Assembly (NCBI GenBank): GCA_963784885.1
Contig: CAWATA010000005.1
Location: 124,001 to 188,000, forward strand
Length of the DNA stretch: 64,000 bases
From: RHKX01 sp963784885
GTDB lineage: Bacteria > Actinomycetota > Thermoleophilia > Solirubrobacterales > 70-9
Direction of reading: 5' to 3'
Each line of letters opens with the position of its first letter. The stretch's first letter is position 1. The notes below the pieces were generated by a model. The model was not told the origin of the DNA. It worked only from the letters and a program-made list of their open reading frames with translations, and ran no database searches. Below are positions 40,465 through 48,406 of this stretch, piece after piece. Both the position numbers and the translations under genes were made by a program.

Positions 40465-41331
40465 ATGGTCACGGTCCCGATCCTCCGGCGCGGTCCCGAC
40501 GCGGTCAGCCCGACCGCCCACTACACCGGCGAGACATGGGTGCGAAACGGCCTCTCTCATCCCGAGCTCGAGACGACCGAGGGCCGGGTCTTCTTCGAGA
40601 CCCTGCGACCGACGATGGCCCTCAGCCGTGCGCTCGGGCGACCGACGCTCGAGGGGTTGCTCCTGGCCCGGCACCGGATCATCGACCGCGTGCTCGCCGA
40701 CGCGGTCGCCGCCGGCACTGTCGCGCAGGTCGTCGAGGTCGCGTGCGGGATGTCGCCGCGCGGCTGGCGATTCGCGTCCCGCCACCCCGATCTCGTCTAC
40801 GTCGAGGCGGACCTGCCGGCGATGGCGGCTCGCAAGCGGGCGGCCCTCGGGCGGATGGACTCGCTCTCCGATCGGCACCGGGTCGCCGACCTCGACGTCC
40901 TCCGCGACGGCGGCCCCGGCAGCCTCGACGAGCTGGTGGCCGAGCTCGACCCCGGAGCCGGGACCGCAATCCTCACCGAGGGGCTCCTCACCTATCTCAG
41001 CGACGAGCAGGTGGACTCGGTCTGGCGCCGTTTCGCCGTCGCGCTCCGGCGGTTCCCGGAGGGCCTCTACCTGTCGGACCTCAGGCTCGCGGGCGCCGAG
41101 CGCGACCGGGTCGAGCGGATCTTCAACGCCGGCCTCGGAGCATTCGTGCGCGGGAGGGTCCATTCCCATTTCGCCGAAGAGGAGGAGGCCGCAACTGCGC
41201 TGGTCGATGCCGGGTTCGACACAGCGGAGCTGCACCGGGGCGACCTCCACCCCGCCGCGAACCTGAGCGGGGATCCGGGCGCGGCCCTGATCCACGTGGT
41301 CGAAGGCCGGATCGGGCGCCCGATAGCCTGA
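40465..41331 (+). CDS. Class I SAM-dependent methyltransferase, leucine carboxyl methyltransferase-like
   Basis: A 288-residue protein with the LCM/PPM-type layout: RHRIIDRVLADAVAAG, the SAM-binding VVEVACGMSPRGWRFASR (usual ELGCGLS position), VYVEADLPAMAARKR, and AILTEGLLTYLSDEQV with the family's EGL-x2-YL motif. The substrate may be a polyketide or other small molecule carboxylate; not assigned. TAGGCT ends 8 nt before the ATG, suggesting a leaderless start. It is followed 5 nt later by an enoyl-CoA hydratase. Confidence 0.8.
   Translation: MVTVPILRRGPDAVSPTAHYTGETWVRNGLSHPELETTEGRVFFETLRPTMALSRALGRPTLEGLLLARHRIIDRVLADAVAAGTVAQVVEVACGMSPRGWRFASRHPDLVYVEADLPAMAARKRAALGRMDSLSDRHRVADLDVLRDGGPGSLDELVAELDPGAGTAILTEGLLTYLSDEQVDSVWRRFAVALRRFPEGLYLSDLRLAGAERDRVERIFNAGLGAFVRGRVHSHFAEEEEAATALVDAGFDTAELHRGDLHPAANLSGDPGAALIHVVEGRIGRPIA
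41324..41329 (+). promoter_or_regulatory. -10 box TAGCCT for a leaderless enoyl-CoA hydratase transcript
   Basis: TAGCCT overlaps the end of the methyltransferase gene and ends exactly 7 nt before the ATG at 41337, giving the downstream gene its own probable promoter. Confidence 0.45.
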
Positions 41332-41336
41332 AAGCC

Positions 41337-42269
41337 ATGGGCAGTGTGAAACTCGACAACCGTGGTGAAGGGGTGTTCCTCGCGACGATCTCGAACCCAC
41401 CGCACGGCCTCATGGACGACGAGATCGTCATCGCGCTCGAGGCTTTGGCCGAACGGGCCGAGAACGACGAGGCCCTGACCGGGATCGTCATCACCGGCGA
41501 CCATCCGGAGCGCTTCGTGGCCCACTACGACGTCGGCGAGCTGCTCGCCGGCGCTCGCCGGGCACCCTCGGTGACCCCGAGGGCCGCGCGCGCGTCGCTG
41601 GGAGCGGTGAGCGCGATCCGCGGGGTCCCGGGAGGCAAGGCTGCCCTCGAGCGGACTCCGGCCGACGGCCTCTCGCAGGCGGAGCGGTTCGGCGAGGTCT
41701 TCGTCCGCCTCAACACCTGCGGCGCGATCGTCACCGCAGCGATCAACGGCTCGGCGATGGGCGGCGGCTGCGAACTGGCGATGGCATGCGACTTCCGCCT
41801 GATGGCCGAAGGCCCCTTCGGGATCGGCCAGCCGGAGATCCTGCTCGGCTTCCCGCCCGGAGGCGGGGGCACGCAGCGCCTGGCTCGAATGCTGGGCACT
41901 CACCGCGCGCTCGAGCTCTGCCTCGACGGCGGGCCGCTCGACCCCCATCGCGCGGCCGAGCTCGGCATCGTCGACGAGGTGGTGCCCGCGGACGAGCTCG
42001 TCGGCCGCGCGGTCGCTCTGACGACGAGGCTGGCACGGCGTCCGAAGGCGGGCATCGCCGCCGTCAAGCGGGCCATCTACGTCGGCGGCTCGATGCCGTT
42101 CGAAGCCGGATTGCGGCTCGAACGGGCCGAGTTCATGTCTGCACTGGTGAACCCGGTCTCGGAGGCCGCCATGGCGGCCTACGTCGAGGCGACCGAGCGC
42201 TCGGGCGAGCTCCCGCTCTACGACGAGGCGGCTCGCGCCGACGCGGTCGACCGCGGCCGCTTCAGCTGA
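41337..42269 (+). CDS. Enoyl-CoA hydratase/isomerase family protein
   Basis: A 310-residue crotonase, longer than the usual 260. An extra stretch of about 45 residues lies between the first oxyanion strand (GIVITGDHPERF) and the second oxyanion-hole loop AINGSAMGGGCELAMACD. IGQPEILLGFPPGGGGTQRL keeps the family Glu (QPE). The C-terminal helices (RLARRPKAGIAAVKRAI) are complete. It may act on an acyl-CoA with a bulky chain, which is inferred from the insert. It is adjacent to the methyltransferase, but a link is not shown. Confidence 0.85.
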   Translation: MGSVKLDNRGEGVFLATISNPPHGLMDDEIVIALEALAERAENDEALTGIVITGDHPERFVAHYDVGELLAGARRAPSVTPRAARASLGAVSAIRGVPGGKAALERTPADGLSQAERFGEVFVRLNTCGAIVTAAINGSAMGGGCELAMACDFRLMAEGPFGIGQPEILLGFPPGGGGTQRLARMLGTHRALELCLDGGPLDPHRAAELGIVDEVVPADELVGRAVALTTRLARRPKAGIAAVKRAIYVGGSMPFEAGLRLERAEFMSALVNPVSEAAMAAYVEATERSGELPLYDEAARADAVDRGRFS

Positions 42270-42290
42270 GCTCGCCCCGAGGGCTTGCGC

Positions 42291-42863
42291 TCAGAGTCCG
42301 AGCCCGCGGACCCCGGGCTCGTCCCAGCCGAGGTGGTGGGCGATCTCGTGACGCACGGTGCGCTCGACCTGGGCGCGAAGCAGGTCGGGGTCGTATCCGA
42401 AGTCGCGCTCGAGGGTGTCCCGGTAGATCACGATGTGGTCGGGGTAGTTGTCGCGGGAGATCGTGTCGCCGATGTACTGGCCGTAGGCGCCGACCGCGTG
42501 CCCACCGTTCGAGACGGTGACGGGCAGGCCCCCGAGGACCTCGCGGAACTCCTCCGGCAGGTCGTCGAGCGCCTGCATGACGAGCTCGTCGAACTCGCTC
42601 GGCGGTTGATCGGGCGGCGGGAGCTGCGCGAGCGCGTCACTGCGATCGACGAGGCGCCGGAACTCGCGCTCGGGCATCTCCTTCCCGGCGAGGACGGTGG
42701 TCAACCAGCCGGTCACGAAGATGATCGCCGCCGCGGCGAGGAGGATCGTCAGCAGGCTCTCGGCGCCGTCGAGCGACGGCGGCTTCAGCAGGAACCAGGC
42801 CAGTGCGGCTATCAGCCCGGTCATCAGTGCCGCCCGCAGCGGTGGGCCGAAGATCTCCTTCAT
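42291..42863 (-). CDS. Membrane-anchored zincin-like metallopeptidase (PF06262 type)
   Basis: A 190-residue protein: two N-terminal membrane helices (about residues 11-30 and 38-58) precede a minimal zincin domain ending in TVRHEIAHHLGWDEPGVRGLGL, the HExxHxxG-x-DE motif of the TTHA0227/metallopeptidase family. Upstream LPEEFREVLGGLPVTV and DHIVIYRDTLERDFG are family features. Soluble versions are about 120 residues, so the membrane anchor is an addition. The target is unknown. Confidence 0.82.
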   Translation of the reverse strand: MKEIFGPPLRAALMTGLIAALAWFLLKPPSLDGAESLLTILLAAAAIIFVTGWLTTVLAGKEMPEREFRRLVDRSDALAQLPPPDQPPSEFDELVMQALDDLPEEFREVLGGLPVTVSNGGHAVGAYGQYIGDTISRDNYPDHIVIYRDTLERDFGYDPDLLRAQVERTVRHEIAHHLGWDEPGVRGLGL

Positions 42864-42964
42864 CGGCTCAAGGTTAGGAGACGGCCCGACGGCCCGGAAA
42901 CCGGGGCGGCGCGGTCGGTTGGCGGTCGGCGCGGTCACCCCCGAACCTGTCCGGGGAGCGCCCT

Positions 42965-43723
42965 CTAGCCGAGCGCTTCGATCTCTTCTGCCGAGAGCTC
43001 GATCTCGCTCGTCGCCAGGTTCTCGCGCAGGTGCTCGATCGAGAGCGTCCCCGGGATCGGCGCGACGATCGGCGAGCGGTGCAGCAGCCAGGCGAGCCTG
43101 ATCTGGTTCGGGCTCGCGTCGTGGCGGGCGGCGATCTCGGCAAGCGCGGCGGTCCCGGGGCCGGCGAGCGGGAAGAACGGGACGAAGACGATTCCATGCG
43201 CCTCGCAGTGGTCGATCACCTCCTCGTGTTTGCGCTCACCGAGCCCGTACTCGTTCTGGACCGCGACGATCGGCAGCACCGACCGCGCCGCCTCGATCTC
43301 CTCGACCCCGACCTCGGAAAGCCCGACGTGCGCGATGCGGCCTTCCCCGACGTAACCGGCGAGCAGCCGCATGGTCTCCTCGAGTGGCGCGTCGCCCTGA
43401 ACGCGATGGAGGTACCAGAGATCGATCCTCTCGGTCCGCAGCCGCTCGAAGCTCTGCTCGATCTCCGCCCGCAGCGCACCGGGCTCGTTCGTACGGTAGC
43501 CACCCTTCGTCGCTATGACGAGCTCGTCGCGGAACGGCGCGAGGGCCGCGCCGATCGCCGACTCGCTGGCGCCGCCCGCGTACAGGTGGGCTGTGTCGAT
43601 GAAGCCTAGCCCCGCATCGACGGCCTCCCGGAGGAAGGTCCGGTTCGCATCCGTGTCGGAGAGCCGGTTCGTGCCGAGCCCGACCCGATGGACCGTGCGG
43701 CCGGCGATCTCGAATGTGCGCAT
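42965..43723 (-). CDS. Aldo/keto reductase
   Basis: A 252-residue AKR barrel, about 50-70 shorter than typical AKRs. Asp and Tyr of the catalytic tetrad are in GFIDTAHLYAGGASE, Lys in VIATKGGY, and His in DLWYLHRVQ. NADPH contacts are near the C-terminus (PIPGTLSIEHLRENL). It reduces aldehydes or ketones; the physiological substrate is unknown. It stands between the metallopeptidase and a TetR gene that lies 63 nt upstream on the same strand. Confidence 0.85.
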   Translation of the reverse strand: MRTFEIAGRTVHRVGLGTNRLSDTDANRTFLREAVDAGLGFIDTAHLYAGGASESAIGAALAPFRDELVIATKGGYRTNEPGALRAEIEQSFERLRTERIDLWYLHRVQGDAPLEETMRLLAGYVGEGRIAHVGLSEVGVEEIEAARSVLPIVAVQNEYGLGERKHEEVIDHCEAHGIVFVPFFPLAGPGTAALAEIAARHDASPNQIRLAWLLHRSPIVAPIPGTLSIEHLRENLATSEIELSAEEIEALG

Positions 43724-43786
43724 GGGAACCACACGTTGGTGCTGCCCGGCCGAGCGGCCCGCCAAACGGTCGACTCGCGTACCGGA

Positions 43787-44398
43787 CTAGTCGCCGGCGG
43801 CCTCGAGAGCGGCGACGAGGGTCGCGCCGAGGAGCGGGAGGATGCGCTCGGCGGGCGTCCCCGAGGCGCGAGCCTCGTCCAGCACCGCCCCGAAGAAGGC
43901 GAGGTAGCCGCGCAGGGCCAAGCGGGCAGCCGGCGGCGGGTCGGCGGTGCCGAGCCGGTTCAGGGCCGTGGCGGCGATGACGACCTCGGTGAAGTGCTCC
44001 ACGGTCGCCCGAAGCTCGGGGTCGTTGGAGCCGTTCGCCAGCTGGTAGATCGTCCAGGCGTCGCTCGGCTCCATTGCGTGCTCGATCATCCGGGCGTTGT
44101 TCGCCCGCAGACGCTCGGCGAGCGGAATCGATTCGTCGGTGATCCAGTCATCGGTGAGCCGATGGCCGGCTGCCTCGGCGACCGCGACGATCACGTCGAA
44201 CCGGCCCCGCGGGAAGTAGTGGTAGAGCAGGTTGCGCGTCACGCCCGCCCGTTCCGCGACCTCGTCGAGCGAGAAGTCGGCGAACCCGGACTCGGCGACG
44301 ACCGGCATGGCCGCTCCAACCAGCTGCTCGCGGCGGGCGCCGCGGGAGAGCCGGCGCGGCGCGGCGGTCTGAGCGGCGGAAGCGGTCTTCTCGAGCAC
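43787..44398 (-). CDS. TetR family regulator divergent from the tandem secreted-protein genes
   Basis: A 203-residue TetR protein with HTH at about residues 23-68 (FSLDEVAERAGVTRNLLYHYFPRGRFDV). It starts at GTG 44398. The gap to the divergent secreted-protein gene carries a perfect TTGACA-TCT-TGTCAA palindrome that overlaps the predicted -35 of that gene, so repression of the pair is likely. The aldo/keto reductase gene follows 63 nt downstream on the same strand. Confidence 0.88.
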   Translation of the reverse strand: MLEKTASAAQTAAPRRLSRGARREQLVGAAMPVVAESGFADFSLDEVAERAGVTRNLLYHYFPRGRFDVIVAVAEAAGHRLTDDWITDESIPLAERLRANNARMIEHAMEPSDAWTIYQLANGSNDPELRATVEHFTEVVIAATALNRLGTADPPPAARLALRGYLAFFGAVLDEARASGTPAERILPLLGATLVAALEAAGD

Positions 44399-44444
44399 AG
44401 CGCGATCGTACTAATAATCGGCGCCGTATTTACGAACTATCAAC

Positions 44445-44474
44445 TTGACATCTTGTCAATAGCGGCGATACGGT
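44445..44474 (+). promoter_or_regulatory. Sigma-70 promoter overlapped by a TetR-type operator
   Basis: TTGACA (44445-44450), an 18-nt spacer and TACGGT (44469-44474) form a promoter for the gene at 44536. The -35 is half of the palindrome TTGACATCTTGTCAA (44445-44459), a typical TetR operator. Binding there would block RNA polymerase. The surrounding stretch (44408-44460) is markedly AT-rich. Confidence 0.65.
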
Positions 44475-44535
44475 GCGCCTCGCAGCGACCCCCGACGCCG
44501 CAACCGGCGCTCAGGAAACAGGAGTGAGGTAAACC

Positions 44536-45948
44536 TTGGACATCTTCGGATCTCGACTGGTCACGGTATTGGCGGGCGCGTTCGCTCTGGCGTTGCTGAT
44601 CGCCGTCCCGGCCCGCGCGGACCTCCACTTCCTCTCGCACGACATCGCCGTCGAGACGAACGAGAAGTACGGGCACGACTGCTTCTGGGCGCCGCCGAAG
44701 GGCATGGACTACGCCGATCTCCCGAACGCGAAGCCGATCCAGCGGCCGAACCTCTACCCCGACGTCGGATCGACCTACTTCGTCGGTCAGTACGTGCTGC
44801 CCGAGGGGGCCAGCCTGACCTTCCACGGCAAGTTCGGCCACCAGCGCTACATGTCGTGGACGATGTTCGGCCGGCCCGGCGAGCTCGGCCAGATCGCGTC
44901 GGCCGACCACCTCCGCGATTTCCAGATCAAGCCCGACAAGGGCTCGGTCAACCCGTTCCAGCCGGGCGGCAGTCGTAAGGGCGGGCCTCGTAAGTACACC
45001 TTCCACGTCGTCTCCGGCGACATCCCCGCCAGGCGGGCGCCGAACACGATCTACACCCAGACCACCGATCCCGACACCCGCCTCGGCATGAGCATCCGCA
45101 ATTACCTGCCCGACCGCGGGCGCGACGGGACCGGCGACGCCGGTCTCCCGAAGCTCGTGCTCAACCTTCAGGACGGCACCAAGGTTCGCGGCGAGAAGGC
45201 CTGCGGCATGCTCGACCCGATCGAGGACGTCAGCACCTCGACCTTTCCGCCGGCGCTGTGGAAGGGGCTCGTCGCGGCGGCGCTCGACCCGGTCAACTCT
45301 CCCGCCGCCGATCCGCCGCGCTGGGAGCGCTTCTGGAATGCCACCTACAGCGTCGCCGGCATCTTCATCGACGACCCCGAGCTCCGTGCGTCCACCTACC
45401 CCCCGACCGACAACGGCGGTTTTCAGTCGAACCCCGACACCCGCTACCTGCTGACGCCGATCAGCCGCAAGTTCGGCCGACTGGCCACCGTCTCGGGGAA
45501 GATGCCGACCTTCCCGAAGACGCTTCCCGCCAGCAATCGCTGGAATCCGAATGACTACCAGGTCCGCTACTGGTCACTCTGCAGCGGCTCGTCGCCGGTG
45601 ACCGGCCTCGGCTACGACTGCGTCTACGACCAGCAGGTGCCGCTGCGGAAGCACCGGCGCTACACCCTGGTCATCGGCCGACCCGCCGATCGTCCCGCCA
45701 ACGCGCGGCGCAAGTGCGGCTACCGGTGGATCAACTTCGGGAAGGGCGAGAACTACGACGATCCCGCCTCTCGCCCTTACGTCGACACGCTCTACATGCG
45801 ATTCATGGCCGCGGACCCGTCCTTCGAGGAGGCGCCGCAGAACGTCGAGGAGCCGGGCACCGAGAAGCAGGTGATGGGCCCGTACTTCCCGACGTCCAGG
45901 TACTGGTCGAAGGCCGAGTTCGCGAAGCGCGGGTGCAAGGGCAGGTGA
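44536..45948 (+). CDS. Secreted protein of unrecognised family, tandem paralog 1
   Basis: A 470-residue precursor with a signal peptide (LAGAFALALLIAVPARADLH). Six cysteines occur at equivalent places in the next gene product: DCFW (about 50), KACGM (about 225), SLCSG (about 350), DCVYDQQVP (about 362), KCGYRW (about 393) and a C-terminal RGCKG. Other shared blocks are YPDVGSTYFVGQYVLPEGASL, FGHQRYMSW, DFQIKPDKGSVNPF, RYLLTPISRKFGRLATVSGKMPT and VMGPYFPTSRYW. The composition is beta-rich with many Tyr and Trp. TTG start with GAGGT 5 nt upstream. The function is unknown; extracellular location is inferred. Confidence 0.8.
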   Translation: MDIFGSRLVTVLAGAFALALLIAVPARADLHFLSHDIAVETNEKYGHDCFWAPPKGMDYADLPNAKPIQRPNLYPDVGSTYFVGQYVLPEGASLTFHGKFGHQRYMSWTMFGRPGELGQIASADHLRDFQIKPDKGSVNPFQPGGSRKGGPRKYTFHVVSGDIPARRAPNTIYTQTTDPDTRLGMSIRNYLPDRGRDGTGDAGLPKLVLNLQDGTKVRGEKACGMLDPIEDVSTSTFPPALWKGLVAAALDPVNSPAADPPRWERFWNATYSVAGIFIDDPELRASTYPPTDNGGFQSNPDTRYLLTPISRKFGRLATVSGKMPTFPKTLPASNRWNPNDYQVRYWSLCSGSSPVTGLGYDCVYDQQVPLRKHRRYTLVIGRPADRPANARRKCGYRWINFGKGENYDDPASRPYVDTLYMRFMAADPSFEEAPQNVEEPGTEKQVMGPYFPTSRYWSKAEFAKRGCKGR

Positions 45949-47420
45949 GCGCCCGGGCCAGGGCGGCGCTCGCCGCGGTCGCGGTGCTCGCGGCCGCGGG
46001 GCTCGTGCCCGCAACCGCCTCCGCCGCCCAGGGCGACATGGTCGGTGGGCGGTTCAGCGACTGCTTCTGGAACTACGGCGCCTTCGGCGTCCACGACTTC
46101 AACATCGCCTACCCCGACGCCGGGGCCACCTACTGGGCCGCCGGGTTCCGGCGTCCTCCGGGCTCGAAGCTGACGCTCCGCGGCCGCTACCCGCACTCCC
46201 GCTACATGGCGATGCAGACCTACGACATCCTCGGCCGCGGCGTCGACGGCCTCGCGGACTACCAGATCGACCCGCTCAAAGGGTCGACCAACCCGTTCCG
46301 CAAGGGCGCCAACCGCAATGCCCACAAGCGCAACTACAAGGTCAGGGTCGTCGACGCCAAGAACCCCGGCTATCCGCTCGAGGCCTATGACGGCGAGCCC
46401 CGGCGCAACAAGATCTACGTGATCCCCGACGCCGGCCCGATCACCGAGACCGACGGCACCGGCACCCACGAGCTGAACCTGCTGATGCTCCGCGTCTACG
46501 TATCCGACAAGGGAACGGACCTGACCGGCGGCGTCGGCCTGCCGAAGCCGACGCTGAAGCTCGCCGACGGGACGGCCTTGAAGGGTCAGGCGCTCTGCGA
46601 CGCAGTCGATTCGGAGTCGAAGGCGCTCGGCCACACACGCGTTCCCGACCCCGGAGCCCTGCTGATCAGCGAGGAGTCCTACCGCGCCATGCGCTACCCG
46701 AATGAGCTCAGCGCTCCCGTCAACGTCTTCGGCGGGCTCACCTCCGTGCCGCGGGAGGTCCCGCCGTGGTTCCCGGCGGTGCGCGGCGGCGAATGGCGGG
46801 CGCAGTACGACCGGCGCTACCTGCTGCAGCTCTGGACCGGCGATGACGCGCCCGGGGCCGACCCCACGCCCCCGGCCCGCGGCGCCTCGGGCGGATTCTT
46901 CCCGAACGTCCACAACGCCTACGTGCGGACGGTGATCCACCGGCACTTCGGCAAGGTGGCCGTCTTCCGCGGCAAGCTGCCGACGGCACCGTCGACTCTG
47001 CATGGCGAACGGCGCATGGGCACCGGCCAGGTCCGCTACACGAGCTTCTGCATGAACCAGGCACCGCTGACGACGAAGGTCACCGACTGCGCGTTCGACG
47101 AGCAGGTGCCGACCAATCGCAGGGGCATCTACACGATCGTCGTCAGCCGTCCCGGGGACCGGCCCGACACGGCTCGGTTTCAGTGCGGGAAGGCTTGGAT
47201 CCGCTGGAGCCGGAGCGGTGACGGCTATCTCGACCCCGACTTCGGTTGGTTCCAGATCCGCAACATGCTCCCCTCGCGCTCGTTCCGGCACGCGATCCAG
47301 CTCACCTCAAGCCCCGGCGATGAGAAGGATGTCCTCGGCCCGTATCTGCCGAAGCTCAGCTATTACGACGGTCCGGCCGATTTCGAGAGCTCCGAGCGCG
47401 GCGGTTGCAGCCGGCGCTAG
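45945..47420 (+). CDS. Secreted protein of unrecognised family, tandem paralog 2
   Basis: A 491-residue precursor with a signal peptide (AALAAVAVLAAAGLVPATASAA), starting at a GTG that overlaps the stop of paralog 1. It shares the six-cysteine frame (DCFW, ALCDAV, SFCMN, DCAFDEQVP, QCGKAW, GGCSRR) and the blocks YPDAGATYWAAGF, RYMAMQTYD, DYQIDPLKGSTNPF, FGKVAVFRGKLPTAPSTL, QVRYTSFC and VLGPYLPKLSYY. It differs by an insert of about 25 residues near 300-325 (GDDAPGADPTPPARG). The two products are probably co-secreted; a heterodimer is possible but not shown. Confidence 0.8.
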   Translation: MSARARAALAAVAVLAAAGLVPATASAAQGDMVGGRFSDCFWNYGAFGVHDFNIAYPDAGATYWAAGFRRPPGSKLTLRGRYPHSRYMAMQTYDILGRGVDGLADYQIDPLKGSTNPFRKGANRNAHKRNYKVRVVDAKNPGYPLEAYDGEPRRNKIYVIPDAGPITETDGTGTHELNLLMLRVYVSDKGTDLTGGVGLPKPTLKLADGTALKGQALCDAVDSESKALGHTRVPDPGALLISEESYRAMRYPNELSAPVNVFGGLTSVPREVPPWFPAVRGGEWRAQYDRRYLLQLWTGDDAPGADPTPPARGASGGFFPNVHNAYVRTVIHRHFGKVAVFRGKLPTAPSTLHGERRMGTGQVRYTSFCMNQAPLTTKVTDCAFDEQVPTNRRGIYTIVVSRPGDRPDTARFQCGKAWIRWSRSGDGYLDPDFGWFQIRNMLPSRSFRHAIQLTSSPGDEKDVLGPYLPKLSYYDGPADFESSERGGCSRR

Positions 47421-47432
47421 CGTGGCCCGCCT

Positions 47433-48020
47433 TCAGCGGGCGTAGGGATCGCGCGGCGAGCGGTCGTCGGAGAGGGTCTCCCGCGAGCGGGTGACGAGGT
47501 TCTCGATCGCGTCGGCGAGATGGATCTCGGCGATGTTGTAGTCGCCGCGCTCGACCCTGAGCCTGTGCGCCTCGAGCAGGACCTCGGCGTGGCCGTGCCC
47601 CGCTGGGGGCTCGAATCGATAGGACGCCAGCTCGATCAGCAGCCCGAGCGGGTCCTTGAAGTAGATCGAGTCCATGAAGCCGCGATCCTTGATGCCGCTG
47701 TGCTCGATCCCACGCTCATCGAGCCGCTCGACCGCCTGCCGGAACGTCGCCTGCGAGAGCGCGAACGCGAGATGGTGGACGCATCCCGGATCCGTCGGCG
47801 TCCGCTCGCCGTCGCCGGTCCGCTCCTCGTTCGTGAACACCGTGATCAGCCGGCCGTCGCCGGGATCGAAGTAGAGATGACTCTCCGCTTCGTTGTCGAG
47901 GTTGGGCTGCTCGAAGACGAACGGCATCCCGAGCAAGCCCTCCCAGAAGTCGATCGACGTCTGGCGGTCGGCCCCCGTCAGCGTGATGTGGTGGACGCCC
48001 TGGCTCTGAAGCTTGCGCAT
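47433..48020 (-). CDS. VOC family (glyoxalase/extradiol dioxygenase-like) protein
   Basis: A 195-residue protein with two beta-alpha-beta-beta-beta units: GVHHITLTGADRQTSIDFWEGLLGM at the start and CVHHLAFALSQATFRQAVERL later. His residues of VHHI and VHHLAF, and Glu in LGLLIELASY, provide the metal-site pattern. The last 55 residues are extra (HLADAIENLVTRSRETLSDD). The family includes ring-cleaving dioxygenases; the substrate is not assigned. Confidence 0.85.
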   Translation of the reverse strand: MRKLQSQGVHHITLTGADRQTSIDFWEGLLGMPFVFEQPNLDNEAESHLYFDPGDGRLITVFTNEERTGDGERTPTDPGCVHHLAFALSQATFRQAVERLDERGIEHSGIKDRGFMDSIYFKDPLGLLIELASYRFEPPAGHGHAEVLLEAHRLRVERGDYNIAEIHLADAIENLVTRSRETLSDDRSPRDPYAR

Positions 48021-48064
48021 TGCTGAAACCTAGCGCGGTCGCGTCGGTATGACAGGTTGACATC

Positions 48065-48340
48065 GTGTCCCTTGACGCCGAAGACATCCCGATCCGCGTG
48101 ATCCCGCGCGCGAAGCGCACGCGGGTCGGCGGGGAACGCGAGGGGCGGCTGCTCGTCCGAGTGGCCGCGCCGCCCGTCGACGGCAAGGCGAACGCCGCCG
48201 CCGTAGCGGCGCTGGCCGCGGCCCTTGACGTTCCGAAGCGCAGCGTCGCGATCGTCCGCGGCTCGGGTTCGCGCGACAAGCTCGTGCGGATCGCCGGCAT
48301 CGCCGTCGGCGACCCACGCCTTGCCGCGCTGCGGCTCTGA
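48065..48340 (+). CDS. DUF167/YggU family protein
   Basis: A 91-residue protein of the YggU fold: VIPRAKRTRVGGEREGRLLVRVAAPPVDGKANAAAVAAL and the C-terminal VAIVRGSGSRDKLVRIAGI. The PPVDGKAN motif is diagnostic. The function is unknown. It starts with GTG and is divergent from the VOC gene by 44 nt. Confidence 0.9.
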   Translation: MSLDAEDIPIRVIPRAKRTRVGGEREGRLLVRVAAPPVDGKANAAAVAALAAALDVPKRSVAIVRGSGSRDKLVRIAGIAVGDPRLAALRL

Positions 48341-48406
48341 GGGCGAAGCCGGCGCCGGAGCGACTTCGGCCGGTGTCCGGGTCGTGCCCCGCGATTCGCA
48401 TCGCGC

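Noticed and set aside
45792..47291. A 499-codon open frame antisense to the second secreted paralog
   Set aside because: The sense protein has a signal peptide and six cysteines shared with its paralog; the antisense frame has no such support.
48053..48075. GACA-TCG-TGTC inverted repeat at the DUF167 start as a TetR operator
   Set aside because: Only a 4-bp arm, overlapping the start codon, with no regulator adjacent.
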